A stretch of DNA of 64,000 nucleotides from Neopestalotiopsis rosae (taxonomy: Eukaryota > Ascomycota > Sordariomycetes > Amphisphaeriales > Sporocadaceae). Shown one piece after another: positions 42,930 through 54,496 of the stretch. A program made the translations under genes and the position numbers. How positions within the stretch are numbered: the first letter of the stretch is position 1; each line of letters opens with the position of its first letter. The notes under the pieces were generated by a model, which did not search any database, had not been told where the DNA came from, and worked only from the letters and a program-made list of their open reading frames with translations. The stretch spans positions 3,968,001-4,032,000 of the forward strand of contig JALGAS010000003.1 of the NCBI GenBank assembly GCA_023078685.1, read 5' to 3'.

Positions 42930-43680
42930 TTATTCATCATCCACAAACTTGCTTGCTAGCTGACCAAAAATTGGAATTTCGTATCTGCAATCGAGGTCAG
43001 CGGACTCTGCGTGACTAAATTGCGGATAGGAGAAGAACAAACCTGTCCAGCGTATCTGCATCTCGGTATGCTTTCAATGCCATGAATCCCATAAGGGCAA
43101 GATCGCCGAGGAATATAATCCATCCCAGGAATGTGGACCATGAGAAGAGCAAATGAAGAACAAAGATTGCAGTGAAGAGCAAACTTGACTGCCAAGCATG
43201 AAATCTGTAGTCAACGTGTGAGCTGTGAGTTCAATATCCAGGCAAGACTATGAATCTGTGCAGTGGACAGCTCCATGACGGCAAGCCGGGAGGTGAACAA
43301 CGGGTGGCAACTTACCTCACATAATCACTCTTCCTCTCCAGAATCAACATGACAATAGCACCCAGTGGCGGGAGCGCCAGATAGCTGGCGGCGGCCTCGT
43401 AGTCGAGCCTGACGCCCAAGCTCGTATCGAAGGCGTCGACCCCGTAACCAGCCTCGTTTCCGTATCCGGCTCCTACACCACTGCTGCCCCCGACTGGCGC
43501 ATACCCGCCCGGCAGCGTAGAAGTCCACTGGCGCTGTGGCTGCGGGTGTTGTAACGGCGGCGGGGACGCGATATAACCGGAGCGCTGGCGGTCGAGGGAT
43601 ATCCTCGGGCTCGGGGATTGTGCGGGCGAGAAGGGCCTCGAGTGTTCCGGCGGCGAGGACTGGTAGGGTGCGAAATCCAT
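42930..43680 (-). CDS. Tic20-like small membrane protein (DUF4870-like)
   Basis: Three exons, 43680-43316, 43204-43043 and 42984-42930, give 193 residues. Introns are 111 and 58 nt; the second uses a weak GTTTGT donor but its acceptor (GATTGCAG) and the conserved C-terminus support it. The N-terminal 80 residues are disordered and Pro/Ser/Gly-rich. Then come LALPPLGAIVMLILERKSDY, FHAWQSSLLFTAIFVLHLLF and LGWIIFLGDLALMGFMALKAY as membrane segments, and a terminal RYEIPIFGQLASKFVDDE. The KSDYVRFHAWQS motif is the signature of a fungal/bacterial Tic20-like family of unknown function. The exon 1-2 junction restores Arg-Phe exactly within this motif. Confidence 0.85.
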
Positions 43681-44924
43681 TTCTTTCTTGTTGGCCTGTC
43701 GGGCGGTTGGCGGCGGTGTCGCTTGTCGTCTGCCTGGCCTTTCCTGCGGCCTAGAGGTTTCTCGAAATGGAACAAGTCCTACGTTGGGAGCCTGACGACG
43801 CGTGGGAATTTTCGAGGCGGATTTCCTGTTGAAGAAAATATCGACCTGGCAAGTCTGGGAAGATGCCGAGGGTGACGAGGGAATTTGAACCGTCGATTTG
43901 TGATGACTGTTGGTGGGGTATTTGTTTGCGCCCGCCTCTTTTTATATGGAAAGATGATCTGGAGGTGTAGAGAAAGTAATAAGTCGTGGTTGTACAAAGT
44001 ACGCACAGATCGAAAGCTGTCGCCTGACGCGCTCCGCCCACTCCATCCCTGCCGCAATGAGCTAAGCTTGGAGCTCGAGAGATCAATTGATGCAGGGTCC
44101 TACACTCCTAGTCCCAATGGGTATCAAAACGGTATAGCTGCTAAACGGCGGACAAGCACTTGATAGGCTGGGAAGCAATATTTCAGGCCTACTATAATAA
44201 CATGCAGTGAACGGTTGGCTAGAGATCTGGTCAAATTTTGAGCACGAGTTCAAAAACTAAAGTGGTAATAGTATACAGTAGAGAATACTGACGGCCGGGC
44301 TTGCGACTAGGTTAGCAGGGTACGCCTAGGCTATCGGCATCTTTACAGGCACCGCCGATCACTGGAGAAATTATATCATCAACGTTTGGCAGGTATACAA
44401 TATCCAATGCTAACCATAAGTTGACAAAAGTCTCCTATGCAGGCTATAGATGAGTTTGCGAGACTAAGTGATTCACTTTCCTCCTCATAATAAACTAGAA
44501 GTGAACGTCGACAGAAGCACAAGATTTGGGAAGTAAGCAGAATGGGCTGTATGAGGAGACTCTCGCAGGTCCAGTTTATGATAACTAATCGGAACGGATC
44601 ATGACAGGTACTTGAGCGTTCTACGACCGTCTACCTCAATCATCTACCGAGACAAGTAAGTACTTGTAATGACTACCTGCGGGACCCAAAACACTGACAC
44701 TGCCTTCACAATATCGTCAGCCGTGTTATTGATCATAATGTTTGTTGTGTGGTTGGCCAGAAACCTGTTTGTATGACAGTCCGTAACATGTTATCATGGC
44801 AAATTTGCCATCACGAGAATCATGTATGCTTCAAGCGTCTTGTCTTCTGATTTTTGTTTTAATTGTACAGCCAGATGTATACACATGGATTTCACTTTAC
44901 AACATCGTACACCATATTGCCCTC
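43681..44924. other. Intergenic region
   Basis: 1.2 kb between the start of the Tic20-like gene and the stop of uL10m, both on the minus strand. Contains the Tic20-like promoter. No gene supported. Confidence 0.6.
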
Positions 44925-45962
44925 TTAGCTTGCCTCGGACTTGGCTTCGCCTTCGTCCGTCTTCTTGGGGTTCTGCTCCTCGTCCAACTGCGTCCTCCTG
45001 CTCTCGAGCGTAAGCCACAATCCCTTGCTGTGGCCCTCCAAAGCAGTAGTAAGTCCCAGTCCGGCACTGTGGAGCATCGACACGAGTTGGCTTCGGAGTC
45101 CGTCGATACCGCCCTCGATACCACCAACCCACTTGATGCCTTCCTGGTCAAAGGCCTTGCCCTCGACACGTCCACCAATCAGGATGAGCTTTTGGAAACC
45201 AGACTGTGCTACCGGGTCATGGTAGCCAGGGTTCTTCTTTCGAGTTGGCGCCGGGAAGTTTGGGGCGCTGGGTGCTAGAATGCGCAGTGCAGCAGCAAGA
45301 TGCGCTGGGCTGACCGTGGGAATAGTGAGCGCGGCCACGGGACCGGTGAAAAGCGGGCTCATCTGCGCATATGCCGTGTTGGGATCCTCCAAGTTGGCCT
45401 TCTTGATTGCCTCATACGCCGTGGTCGACAGATCATGTGTATATGCGTTTGACCTTCCGGTCGCTGCCTCGGCATCAAAGAACTCGACGATCTTGAATGC
45501 AACGTCGAACATGCGGGTCCGTAGTACTGTAAGCTCGATGGCTTCGGTCGGGTCCACTGGCAGGGTTCCATCAGGACCAACAACTGGTGCTGGTACTTCT
45601 GACAGAGCCTTTCGAAGCTCGCGGCGGACTGCGGACCATTCGACCGCCGTCAGGTTGTTGTGTTGAAAGAAGAGGATCAGGGGCGTAGAGCGGAGGAGTG
45701 CCGTGTACGTCCGGATGACTTGTGATTTCCTAGTCTCTGATCGGCGGGCAGACGGTGGCTTTGTCGGGGGTATGTAGTCATCGGGCAGGCGCAGAGCACC
45801 CAATGGTATCGGCGACGCAGCAGCGGCGTAACTCCTCGCCGGCACGGTGGTCTGCTGAATGCCCTGGAGTGATGCAGAGATTCTCGGGGTCGTCGCGGAG
45901 CATTGTGGCCGCAGAGCCCGGCTCACGGCGCGGGCTGATGAGCAATTGAGTCGTGCAGGCAT
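44925..45962 (-). CDS. MRPL11: Mitochondrial large-subunit ribosomal protein uL10m
   Basis: Single exon, 345 residues, ATG at 45962. The first 45 residues are basic, Ser/Ala-rich and free of acidic residues ([19 protein letters not shown]), as expected for a mitochondrial presequence. The mature part has [20 protein letters not shown] and [19 protein letters not shown], the RNA-binding half of the L10 fold, and a fungal extension before the final acidic tail. In the family this protein anchors the stalk (bL12m) at the 23S-like rRNA. It is divergent from the tRNA ligase gene, with about 0.9-1.1 kb between them depending on which ligase ATG is used. Confidence 0.9.
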   Translation of the reverse strand: MPARLNCSSARAVSRALRPQCSATTPRISASLQGIQQTTVPARSYAAAASPIPLGALRLPDDYIPPTKPPSARRSETRKSQVIRTYTALLRSTPLILFFQHNNLTAVEWSAVRRELRKALSEVPAPVVGPDGTLPVDPTEAIELTVLRTRMFDVAFKIVEFFDAEAATGRSNAYTHDLSTTAYEAIKKANLEDPNTAYAQMSPLFTGPVAALTIPTVSPAHLAAALRILAPSAPNFPAPTRKKNPGYHDPVAQSGFQKLILIGGRVEGKAFDQEGIKWVGGIEGGIDGLRSQLVSMLHSAGLGLTTALEGHSKGLWLTLESRRTQLDEEQNPKKTDEGEAKSEAS

Positions 45963-46843
45963 GGCGATGTGCGTCTACCCAGCTGCTGTGGGTTCAAAGA
46001 GCGCAGATACAAAACCACCAGGAACTGATCGCGAAAGATGGCGACAGCTTCTTCTGAGCTATGGGAATTTTTGGAATACGGCCCGTGCATTGGGGATGCA
46101 GCACTAGGCCTGGGCAGAGGTTGCATAACTGCGCCACAAGAAGGCACATATCAGCATGGGGAATTATGCTGGATGGCCAAGTATAAGGTGTGGCTGTCTA
46201 GCGCCATCCATCACTGAGCCTCAAAAAAAAGACCGTAAGGTCGACCCGCTAGTCTGGGTAAGTGCAGGGCATCACCGTCAGTTTTCATAGGGCTGCAATC
46301 ACCAGTAGAACCGCGGGGTCCTCTCACTGAACCTGTCCTATTAGCAGATGCAGCTTGCCGCCGCAAACAATAATTCATTCGAACGTTTGGTTACATCCTG
46401 GCTGCGCCGATCTTGGAGCGAGATCTACCGGCAGTAAACCACCCACTCAAGGAATTTCCAGATCGAAGAAAAAGTCAAGCTGCGCCTCACCAGGAAACTA
46501 GTCTCATTATTCATTCTGATTCAGACCGTCCAGTGACAGTGACTCACGGCCGGCTACCTTGTTTCCCAGTTGGGCATCACGCCTACCTGTTGCTAGATAC
46601 CACAAGATCAGATCCACAAGCCTGAGGCTGCTGTTGCCTCCTCGTGTTGTTGGTTTTATATCTCAATCTGAAGAGCCTTCATTTTGAGATTTGCCCAAAA
46701 AACTCTACTTCATTCCTTCCTTGCTCTTACTGCAGCATCCCTTCTTAGACTGAAGGAGCTTGCTTCAGAGCTCTGTCTGTTCAACAATCAAAGACCCTTT
46801 GGGACGGCCTCTGCGAAAATTCCACATTAGACAATTCTTTCGC
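45963..46843. other. Divergent intergenic region
   Basis: 881 bp between the uL10m start and the upstream in-frame ATG of the tRNA ligase. Holds both promoters; the right part is CT-rich. No gene seen. Confidence 0.6.
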
Positions 46844-49528
46844 ATGCGTTGCTACCAACAATTACTGGGCAAACATCAGCATCAAATCACTCAAAAAGTC
46901 AGACTGAGCTTGTACGCCGCTTCTTCTACTTCTCGAAAACTTTTACACGGCAGCAGAATAGCTACTGGTCCTTGGTCTTGGCTAGGACGTGGTTACCGTT
47001 ACGGACCCAAACGCACAAAAGTGCATCAAAAGACCAACTCCACTCTCTTTGCTCGCGTTGATCACAACGCAACACAACTAGCCATGGCTTCAGAAAACAA
47101 GGTTCCGTTCGTGGCACAAGACCCCCAGGAGATCCAGAATCTTGTCGCCAGCCTCAATGGGTCAACAACCAAGGGCAAGGGCGGCATCAGGGCAAAGAAG
47201 ACCGTCTTTCCAGTTCATGGCTCTTCGGATGGCATCAATGTGGATTCTTGGAGATTCCAGGATTGGGATTACAAGAAACCCAACATGCCTACCTATGCCC
47301 GTGGTCTCTTCACCACCAAGAACCGCCGCGGTCAGCATGAAATTGCCATTCGGGGCTACGACAAGTTCTTCAACGTGGGCGAGACGAACGACACCAAGTG
47401 GGAAAGCATCCGTTCCAGGACACAGGGCCCTTATGAGCTCACACTCAAGGAGAATGGGTGCATTATTTTCATTGGCGGACTCGAGGACGATACACTTCTA
47501 GTCTGCAGCAAACATTCGACTGGCCCACGGAGTGATGTCGAATTGAGCCATTCAATGGCTGGTGAGAGGTGGATCAACAGACAACTCGAGTCTATCGGAA
47601 AGACACGTGCAGACCTTGCGCGCGAGCTCAGGAGCCGAAATGTCACCGCTGTTGCCGAACTCTGTGATGATGACTTTGAGGAACACATTCTGGCGTACGG
47701 CCCCGAAAAGGCTGGCCTCTACCTTCACGGCATGAATATCAATGTGCCAGAGTTCATGACATATCCAAGTGATTTTGTCCAGAAGTTCGCCGATGAGTGG
47801 GGTTTCCGCAAGGTCGATCTTGAAATCTTCGACAATATCGACAAGGTACAGAGTTTCCTCGAGCATGCTGCGGAGACGGGAGCTCATGATGGACGAGATG
47901 TCGAAGGATTCGTCATTCGATGTCGCATGTCATATGACCCCCAGCGAACGCCGTACAATGACTGGTTCTGGAAGTACAAGTTCGACGAACCCTACCTCAT
48001 GTACCGCCAGTGGCGAGAGTGCACCAAGGCACTCATTGCTGGCAAGCCGCCCAAGTACAAGAAGCACGTCAAGATCACAGAGGAGTATCTTCTCTATGCT
48101 AGAAAGCGCTTGGCCCAGGACCCCACACTAGGAAAGTTGTACAATCAGAACCACGGCATCATTAAGCTCCGAGACGACTTCCTTGCCTATAAGAACATGA
48201 AGGGTTCCGACGCCGCTAATATCGAGGCTGAAGAAGACGACGGGGCTGGCGTGACTGATGGAGTTGTCATTGTCCCTATTGCAACCATTGGCTGTGGCAA
48301 GACGACAGTCGCCGTCGGTCTGACCAATCTCTTTGATTGGGGCCACGTCCAAAACGACAACATAACAGGCAAGAACCGTCCAGCTCAAATGGTGAAGCAA
48401 GTTATGCAGCTTATGTCCGACGGCCACTCTGTTGTTATCTCTGACCGTAACAACTCCGAACGCCGGGAGAGAGAACAGATAATCAAGGATATCAAGCTGC
48501 AACACGCCGGGGCGAGACTGGTGGCGATGAACTTTTCCCATGGCGACATTGAATCGGTACGAAGCGTCACCCGGCAGCGCGTTCTTGCCCGCGGTGACAA
48601 TCATCAAACAATCCAGGCAGCTTCCGAGGAGAACAAAGTCATTGGCATTATGGAGAACTTCATTCACCGCTTTCAGCCCTGCGATTCAGAGAAAAGTCCC
48701 GATGATGGTTTCGACTTGATCATTGATCTCGATCCATCCAAGGACAGCCGTGCCAACCTGGAGACCATGGTCAATGAGCTACACCGAAAGTATCCCCGTC
48801 TGGTGCCAGAGGTGCCAAGTGCGGAGGATATGGACGAGGCGATCAAAGCTGCCATAGAGAATTACAAACCAGACATCCGCCACAGGCTTCCGGATCGTGG
48901 AGCCAAGAACAGGCCAAATGGGGGCCAGCAGCAGCAGCAGCCAAAGATGCAAAAGAAGAAGCCTTTGGAGTACATGTCCATCTCAATTCCCGCTAAGGAT
49001 GTCAACAACATTTTGGAAGCGGCATTCAAAGCCACAGACCCGGAAACTTCCAAGTTTTACAAACAGTTACAGCAAACCAGACGCATTCAGCCTCAATTTC
49101 ACGTCACATTGATGCACCGCGCCGTCTCTAAAGAACATCCAGAGCGATGGGCTGAATTCGTGAAGCTAGAAGCAGACAGTGCATCAAATGAAGGGCGTAT
49201 TGCTGAGTGCGAGGTTGAACTTGAGAGGGTAAGAACCAGCATTGTTGTTTGTATACGTTCTATTTGCATTTGACTAACTTCTCAATAGGTCGTATACGAC
49301 GAAAGAGTAATGGCAATCGTGGCTAGAATCCATGACCCACAATGGGCAAGCGTCAACCCTATTGCTCATGTAACGGTTGGCACTCGTGACCAGAGCGTCA
49401 AGCCAAAGGAGAGCAATGATCTTTTGGCATTATGGGTACAAAATGGTCCTGGAAACAACATTCGCGAGAGGGCATTTGAGCCGAAACCTGTGCTCAAGGG
49501 AGTTGTGCGGGGAGTCCTGGCACGATAA
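46844..49528 (+). CDS. TRL1: Fungal tRNA ligase Trl1 (ligase-kinase-cyclic phosphodiesterase)
   Basis: Exons 46844-49228 and 49289-49528; the 60-nt intron has GTAAGA, GACTAAC and CAATAG. Two starts are possible. ATG 47084 (good context, GCCATGG) gives 794 residues; ATG 46844, in the same open frame, gives 874. Numbered from 47084, the ligase nucleophile is Lys122 in LTLKENGCIIF. The kinase P-loop is ATIGCGKTT (about 399-407). The phosphodiesterase has the two HxT motifs, QFHVTLMH (about 673) and IAHVTVGT (about 741). A polyglutamine run links kinase and phosphodiesterase. The enzyme joins tRNA exons after intron removal and, in fungi, HAC1-type mRNA. The extra N-terminus resembles a mitochondrial presequence (see findings). 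Coordinates given use the longer start. Confidence 0.93.
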
Positions 49529-49999
49529 AGAGAGGGAAAAAAAAAAAAAAAAAAAAAAAGGAATTACAGAATAAAAGAGCGAGCCGGAATCTGAAGGAAG
49601 AGAAAAGCAGGTAGGGTCTTGTGAAGAGCGGCAGTGGTCGAGACTTTTTGAGATCAATCTTCCAGCAAAGAACTGGACTAGAAAAGGTCTAGATATGAGA
49701 CTGAGACCTAAATACGTAGTTGTCGAAGCATCATGTAGTCGGTCCGGAGTTTAGATTATGGCTCGAGACTGAGATCAGTCCCGTTGATGACATTGGAAGC
49801 CGAACAAAGACAAACACAGATATGATGATCAATCAAGGAACACTTGCAAGAAATGTAGTCTATATATGAAACCGACAGCCAACTATATGGCCGACTAATA
49901 ACTTGAAAATGATTTGACTTTTATGGGGTATAAGACTTCCTTTCATGATACCCTGCTTTCGCGAAGCTCACACGCCGAAAATCATGATCTACAAAAGGA
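49529..49999. other. Convergent intergenic spacer
   Basis: 471 bp between the stops of Trl1 and TRP4 genes. Contains a 23-base A run at 49537-49559. No gene seen. Confidence 0.7.
49537..49559 (+). repeat. Homopolymer A run (23 A)
   Basis: Uninterrupted A tract ten bases after the Trl1 stop codon. Confidence 0.9.
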
Positions 50000-51330
50000 T
50001 TATGAAGTGGTAAAGCTATTGGTGACATCCACAAAGCTCTCCCACTCCTTCCAAGCCTCGCCGCTCTTGATGGCCCAACGTGCCCTTCTTACACCTTCCT
50101 TCCAGCGGCCGTTGCCGGGACCACGTTCCGTGATGACCTTGCCATCGTCTCCGGGGCCCATGTTGCTCGTGTCCGCATCGCAAATACCACTCGTCACAAA
50201 CAAGGCAGCCGTGTTGATGAGGACAAACTCCAAGATGGGGTCGTCGTCGGGCATCTCATTAGCCAAAATCTTGCGCAGGATCTCGGCGTTCTGGTGCGGC
50301 TCCTTTCCTGGCGAGACGGTGTTGAGCGGATGCCTGGACAGTCCAAAGTCTTCTGGCGTTAATCTGAAGTGCTCAATCTCGACGCCATCGGGGCGGTCTA
50401 CTAGCTGCCAGCACAGAGACTCGCCGGCGCAAGAGATCTCATCCAGCTGCTCGGCTCCGCAGACGATCAAGCCCTTGGTGCAGCCTGCGAGACGCAGAGC
50501 TTCGGCAAAGATGGGGCCCATGTCGTCACGAGCTACACCCAGCATACGCACTTCAATGGCATCGTGCAGAGGGTTGCTCAGGGGTCCCAGAAGGTTGAAG
50601 ATGGTCCTCCAGCCGAGCTCCTTGCGGATGGGCGCCACGTACTTCATTCCAGGGTGGAAGACGGGGGCGAAAAGGAAGGCGTAGTTTGTCTTCTCGTACA
50701 CCTCGGCGATAGTGCGAGGTGTGATGCGTGCCAAGGGCGCGGACCGCGGCGTCATGCACATGAGCAAGTCGGCCGAGCCAGACTTGGAGGTGGAGGCGCG
50801 GTTTCCGTGCTTGCCCATGCGCAGAAGCGTAGAGGCTAGAATGGAGGACGTGGTTGAGATGTTGAATGTGTTGTGAGAGTCCCCTCCTGTGCCGACAATG
50901 TCACACTTGAAGCATGGCGCATGTTAGTCATTTGCCCTCAGTGAACCCCCTGGAGGTTTGTATCAATTAGTATTTCACTCACAAGTCCGCCATAGTAGCG
51001 TCCCTCTTTCCTTGCTTTCCTTTGCACAACCTCGTTCAGAACCTTGAAGTCAATGGGGGCCGAGGCAGCGCGCATGGCAGCAGAGGCCTCGGCCAGGACG
51101 TCCGCCCTCCGATCCCATCCGGTGAAATGCAGAGCCGTGAGAAGCGAGCCCGTCTGGACCGGGCTGAGCTGGTTTGTAAAGATCAGACCAATGGCATCGG
51201 CGATCTCCTTTGCGGTGACCTGGGAAGCACCCGGGTCTGGCCACAGTCTTTGGAGTAGTGGGCGAATATCGACTACCACCGGCTCATCTTGCGCTGAGAT
51301 GGAGTTTTGCTGTTGTAATGTCCCAGACAT
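50000..51330 (-). CDS. TRP4: Anthranilate phosphoribosyltransferase (tryptophan biosynthesis)
   Basis: Exons 51330-50983 and 50905-50000 flank a 77-nt intron (GTGAGT, GACTAAC, TTCAAG); total 417 residues. The ATG at 51330 gives MSGTLQQQ; earlier codons in frame are leader sequence without a better start. Active-site motifs are present. CDIVGTGGDS (117-126) binds pyrophosphate, and GKHGNRASTSKSGSAD (147-162) binds anthranilate and the phosphoribosyl group. NLLGPLSNPL is the family's later signature. The enzyme transfers phosphoribosyl from PRPP to anthranilate, the second committed step of tryptophan synthesis in the cytosol. The intron falls just before the GTGGD loop. It is convergent with Trl1 and divergent from the ankyrin gene. 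Confidence 0.95.
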
Positions 51331-52078
51331 ATTGAATGAGAGGGAATAGTGCAATAGATACACTAAGGGCGTGTATGTAGGTAGTATACGATGCTGCTTT
51401 CTTAAGAGCGCTGTGGGTAAACTCTCATACGTGTGAGTCAACTGCGAGAACGGCGCAGGTGCAAGTGAGAGAAAGATTGGGCGCTACTAAGAGTGCCTAG
51501 AAGAGAAAGACGAGATTGAAAGGCCAAGTCAGCCAATTTATGAATCCTCTGCAATGAGAAGATACAGTATGATGGCTAATATAAAGGAAAATCAATAAAA
51601 TGACTGTACAAATCGGAGCTTACTATGCTTTCCGAATAGAGCTCGTTTGTACGTAGCTGACGTCGCAGTCAATGGATTGGTGGGATTGGATGGGATTGGG
51701 GAGATGAGAAAGTGCACAGTCACCGATATCCACCCAACCAGAACGCGGGGCAGGAATTCAAGCTTGGTTCGATGGTCTTGGGCTATTAGCGGTTCAATTG
51801 GGGGCGGTAAAGTATGGCATTAGGGTACCCAGAGGTAGCCGAAGGGTCCCTGGATCTGCGGAATTTTGCCCGTTTGGCGGGGTCAATTGACCATTTCCTC
51901 AGTCCCTGCGTCATTGGAGCCTGGAGTCTGGAGGGGTCGCAACGATTCAAGCTAATAATTTTTTATTTTCTGTCGGTCTGTTTACCACCATTTGACTCCC
52001 TGCTGAGAGGAACTCTTGATCCGCAAAGACCAGTGCGACTATATCTTCTCTCAAGAAACAAATACTCCAACTTCAGAC
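51331..52078. other. Divergent intergenic region
   Basis: 748 bp between TRP4 (minus) and the ankyrin gene (plus). Shared promoter region; a GAGTCA motif (like a Gcn4/Cpc1 site core) occurs near 51433, close to TRP4, but one short match is weak evidence. No gene seen. Confidence 0.55.
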
Positions 52079-52729
52079 ATGGCTAGTAGTAACCCATATC
52101 TTCTCGCTGCCGACAACCCAACGGCCCTCCTCGCTCTCCTCCGCGAAAACCCAAGTTTGGCTTCTGGCCAGGATGAGCACGGTTACTCGCTTGTCCACGC
52201 CGCTGCGAGCTACAACCACCTCGACCTTTTGCGCAGCTTGGTTCGCGACTTCGACGTTGATGTGAACCTGCGCGACGAGGACCAAGAGACCGCCCTGTTT
52301 GTCGTCGAGACCATTGAGGCTGCCAAAGTCCTAGTTGACGAGCTCAAGATTGATGTGCTTGCCAAGAATGGCGACGGCCAGACTGCCAAGGAAAAGATTC
52401 TCGAGGAGGCCGATTTCCCCGAGGTGGCTGAGTATCTCAGCACCGCCGAGCCTAGCCATGATGGAGGCCTTGCCAATGGGGCTGGCATCAACGGACACAG
52501 CGATCTTCCTCAACCTCCGCAAGGCATGACTGTGTCCATGGGCACCATGGCCCCAGCAGACGATAATAATGACGATGTCGACCCAGAATTCCGCAGACGC
52601 ATTGAGGAATTGGCCGCGCGGGACGATTTCCATACCGACGCCGGCCAGGCTGAATTGCGCCAGCTAGTCGAAGATGCCATTGCTGGTCGCAATCTGGAAG
52701 ACCGCAATGTCAGGCAAAGACAAGAGTGA
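52079..52729 (+). CDS. Ankyrin-repeat protein, small cytosolic type
   Basis: Single exon, 216 residues, ATG at 52079. Two ankyrin repeats are clear: DEHGYSLVHAAASYNHLDLL (about 31-50), then the unit with VNLRDEDQETALFVVETIEA (about 63-82), and a weaker third reading VLAKNGDGQTAKEK. An acidic linker and a C-terminal helix (FRRRIEELAARDDFHT, then QAELRQLVEDAI) complete it. The size and layout resemble the yeast ribosome-assembly chaperone Yar1 and a similar fission yeast protein, but the resemblance is too general to name it. Its stop is 35 bp from the stop of the convergent Rpp40 gene. Confidence 0.88.
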   Translation: MASSNPYLLAADNPTALLALLRENPSLASGQDEHGYSLVHAAASYNHLDLLRSLVRDFDVDVNLRDEDQETALFVVETIEAAKVLVDELKIDVLAKNGDGQTAKEKILEEADFPEVAEYLSTAEPSHDGGLANGAGINGHSDLPQPPQGMTVSMGTMAPADDNNDDVDPEFRRRIEELAARDDFHTDAGQAELRQLVEDAIAGRNLEDRNVRQRQE

Positions 52730-52764
52730 TAGCTGCGATGGATTGATACAACATCTGTTCTTCT

Positions 52765-54085
52765 TCACTCATGACCATGGATATCCCAGAGAAGGTATTC
52801 GCCTAGGGCACCCGGTAGCCGGAGGATCGTCCAATCTGAGCTTTCGCCTTTCACGCCCTTTCCGAATGAAGTGGCACTCAGCGAGAACCATGAACGGGAA
52901 GAGACTGAGAGGATGGTGTCCACCAATACCTGTCTTGCCCAGCCGGGAGCAATGAATCCTTGCCAGCTGATCTTGCACAGTTTTGCCGATTCTACCTCGC
53001 CGGAAACAGATGGAACTGAATATCGTGATAAGAACGGGTCAATTTGGTCGCCAGTTTCCACCCTTGGACTTTGCAACCTCAAAAGTGACAGCCATTCGTA
53101 GATATCTGCTGCAAATTCTTCGCGCTCCAGTCGGCCGTCATCTAGGAGGGCATGTTCCGGGATCTTGAGAGTAGGAGTCTGGATTGTCAAGTCCTCTTCC
53201 ACTGAAGGTGCAGAGGTGTATTTGGTTGGAAAGAAGTTGAGCAAGGGATCAGGGTCGGGAGCTTGGAATCTATTAGACAAAGACCATACCGGGGCAAGGC
53301 GTAGAGAGAGATTTGTGCCAACTCACTGCTCGATTGGCGATGAAATAGCCAGGTGACTGGTTGATCGAATACGTTTTTGCACGCATACAGTAATCGATCG
53401 TATCCTTTCTTTCCTGGGAAACTTGCAGGCTCTCGTAGATTGTATTGGACAACTAGATTTGTGTCAGAGTATTGCGATCTCCACTACTGTCACTTCTTGT
53501 CAAACTTACTCCATCTTGGCTTGAGGCCGCGCTTTCCCTTGACTCCATGAGGCTTGCCTACTAGACCTGCCCTCTCATATGCCTCCTTGTCGAGGAACAT
53601 TGTAAGCTGGCCTATATTATCATGAGTATATTTCCGAAATTTGAGGAAGAATGAAAAGTTAGCGACCCCAGGCTCGAACGACGCACCATCCTTCAAAGAG
53701 AAGACATTGTCTTGGCTTGTGTTTCCTTGAGACAGCATAATGATGCTCCCAACTTTGATGTACTGTGTGAAAAATTCACCATCAAGTATATCAGCGAGCT
53801 TCATGATCACGCGATGATATGTGGGAGAGCAGGACTCTTGGGCGAGCTTCATCCTCAGTTTATCTGCTGCCTCCTGCGGAAGTATGAGATCGACCTGAAC
53901 GCTGTCAGTTTGAGCTTCATTGTTTCCAGGTGCATGCGAACCTTGTGAACAAAGTCCTGGGCGAGGAGACTGGCCCATGGCTTTCCTTTCGAGGGCAGCT
54001 GCTTCGGTTCGGGGTGATTCAGGACGCCATGGATGCAGGAACACTTTGAAGACTGGTAGACACTAGGCGTCGGAAAGGACATCAT
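52765..54085 (-). CDS. RPP40: RNase P/MRP subunit, Rpp40-like
   Basis: Four exons (54085-53942, 53894-53510, 53452-53327, 53261-52765) give 383 residues. Intron 1 is only 47 nt with a GTTCGC donor; its acceptor leads into VDLILPQEAA. Intron 2 is 57 nt. Intron 3 has CTAAT immediately before an AG; the frame requires the next AG (CCAAG) ten bases on. Exon 1 starts MMSFPTPSVYQSSKC. Core Rpp40 blocks are LTMFLDKEAYERAGLVGKP, the GKRGLKPRW-IVQYNLRE junction and SWQGFIAPGWARQVL near the end. Rpp40 is a protein subunit of nuclear RNase P, which trims tRNA 5' leaders, and of MRP. It is divergent from Trm11. Confidence 0.87.
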
Positions 54086-54496
54086 TTTGGATATATAACA
54101 GACAACCACTGGCGGCTGAACGTTGGTGTACGACAAAATTGTTTATGATGCTTGTCCTGGATTTTGTATTTGACGTGGACTGGTGAATACTAAAAGAAAG
54201 ATTGGCAGGCACAAATTATGCATCAAACGCGGTGGATGCATCTACGAAAATACTGATTGGCCCACAGCAAAATGCGCCTACCATTGTGACCCGATTCGGG
54301 AAAATCGACAGAGACTGCAAATTGCATGCATATTCTGCAACTAAAGTACATTTTTCCCTTTTACCTTTCGGTCGGAATCATTTGGGATCGCAAGGAGATT
54401 CTTGTTCCTGGCTATCCCATAGCATTGGTCATCACTCCGAAATCACTCCCAAAACAGAGGTGAAGCGACGACCACTTTACAGGTGGAATCGCAGCC
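54086..54496. promoter_or_regulatory. Bidirectional promoter region between Rpp40 and Trm11
   Basis: Only 411 bp separates the two start codons of divergent tRNA-maturation genes. No obvious TATA box. A shared or bidirectional promoter is likely from layout alone. Confidence 0.55.

Noticed and set aside
44796..45278. 160-codon plus-strand frame opposite uL10m
   Set aside because: Antisense to the conserved mitochondrial ribosomal protein; not a plausible protein.
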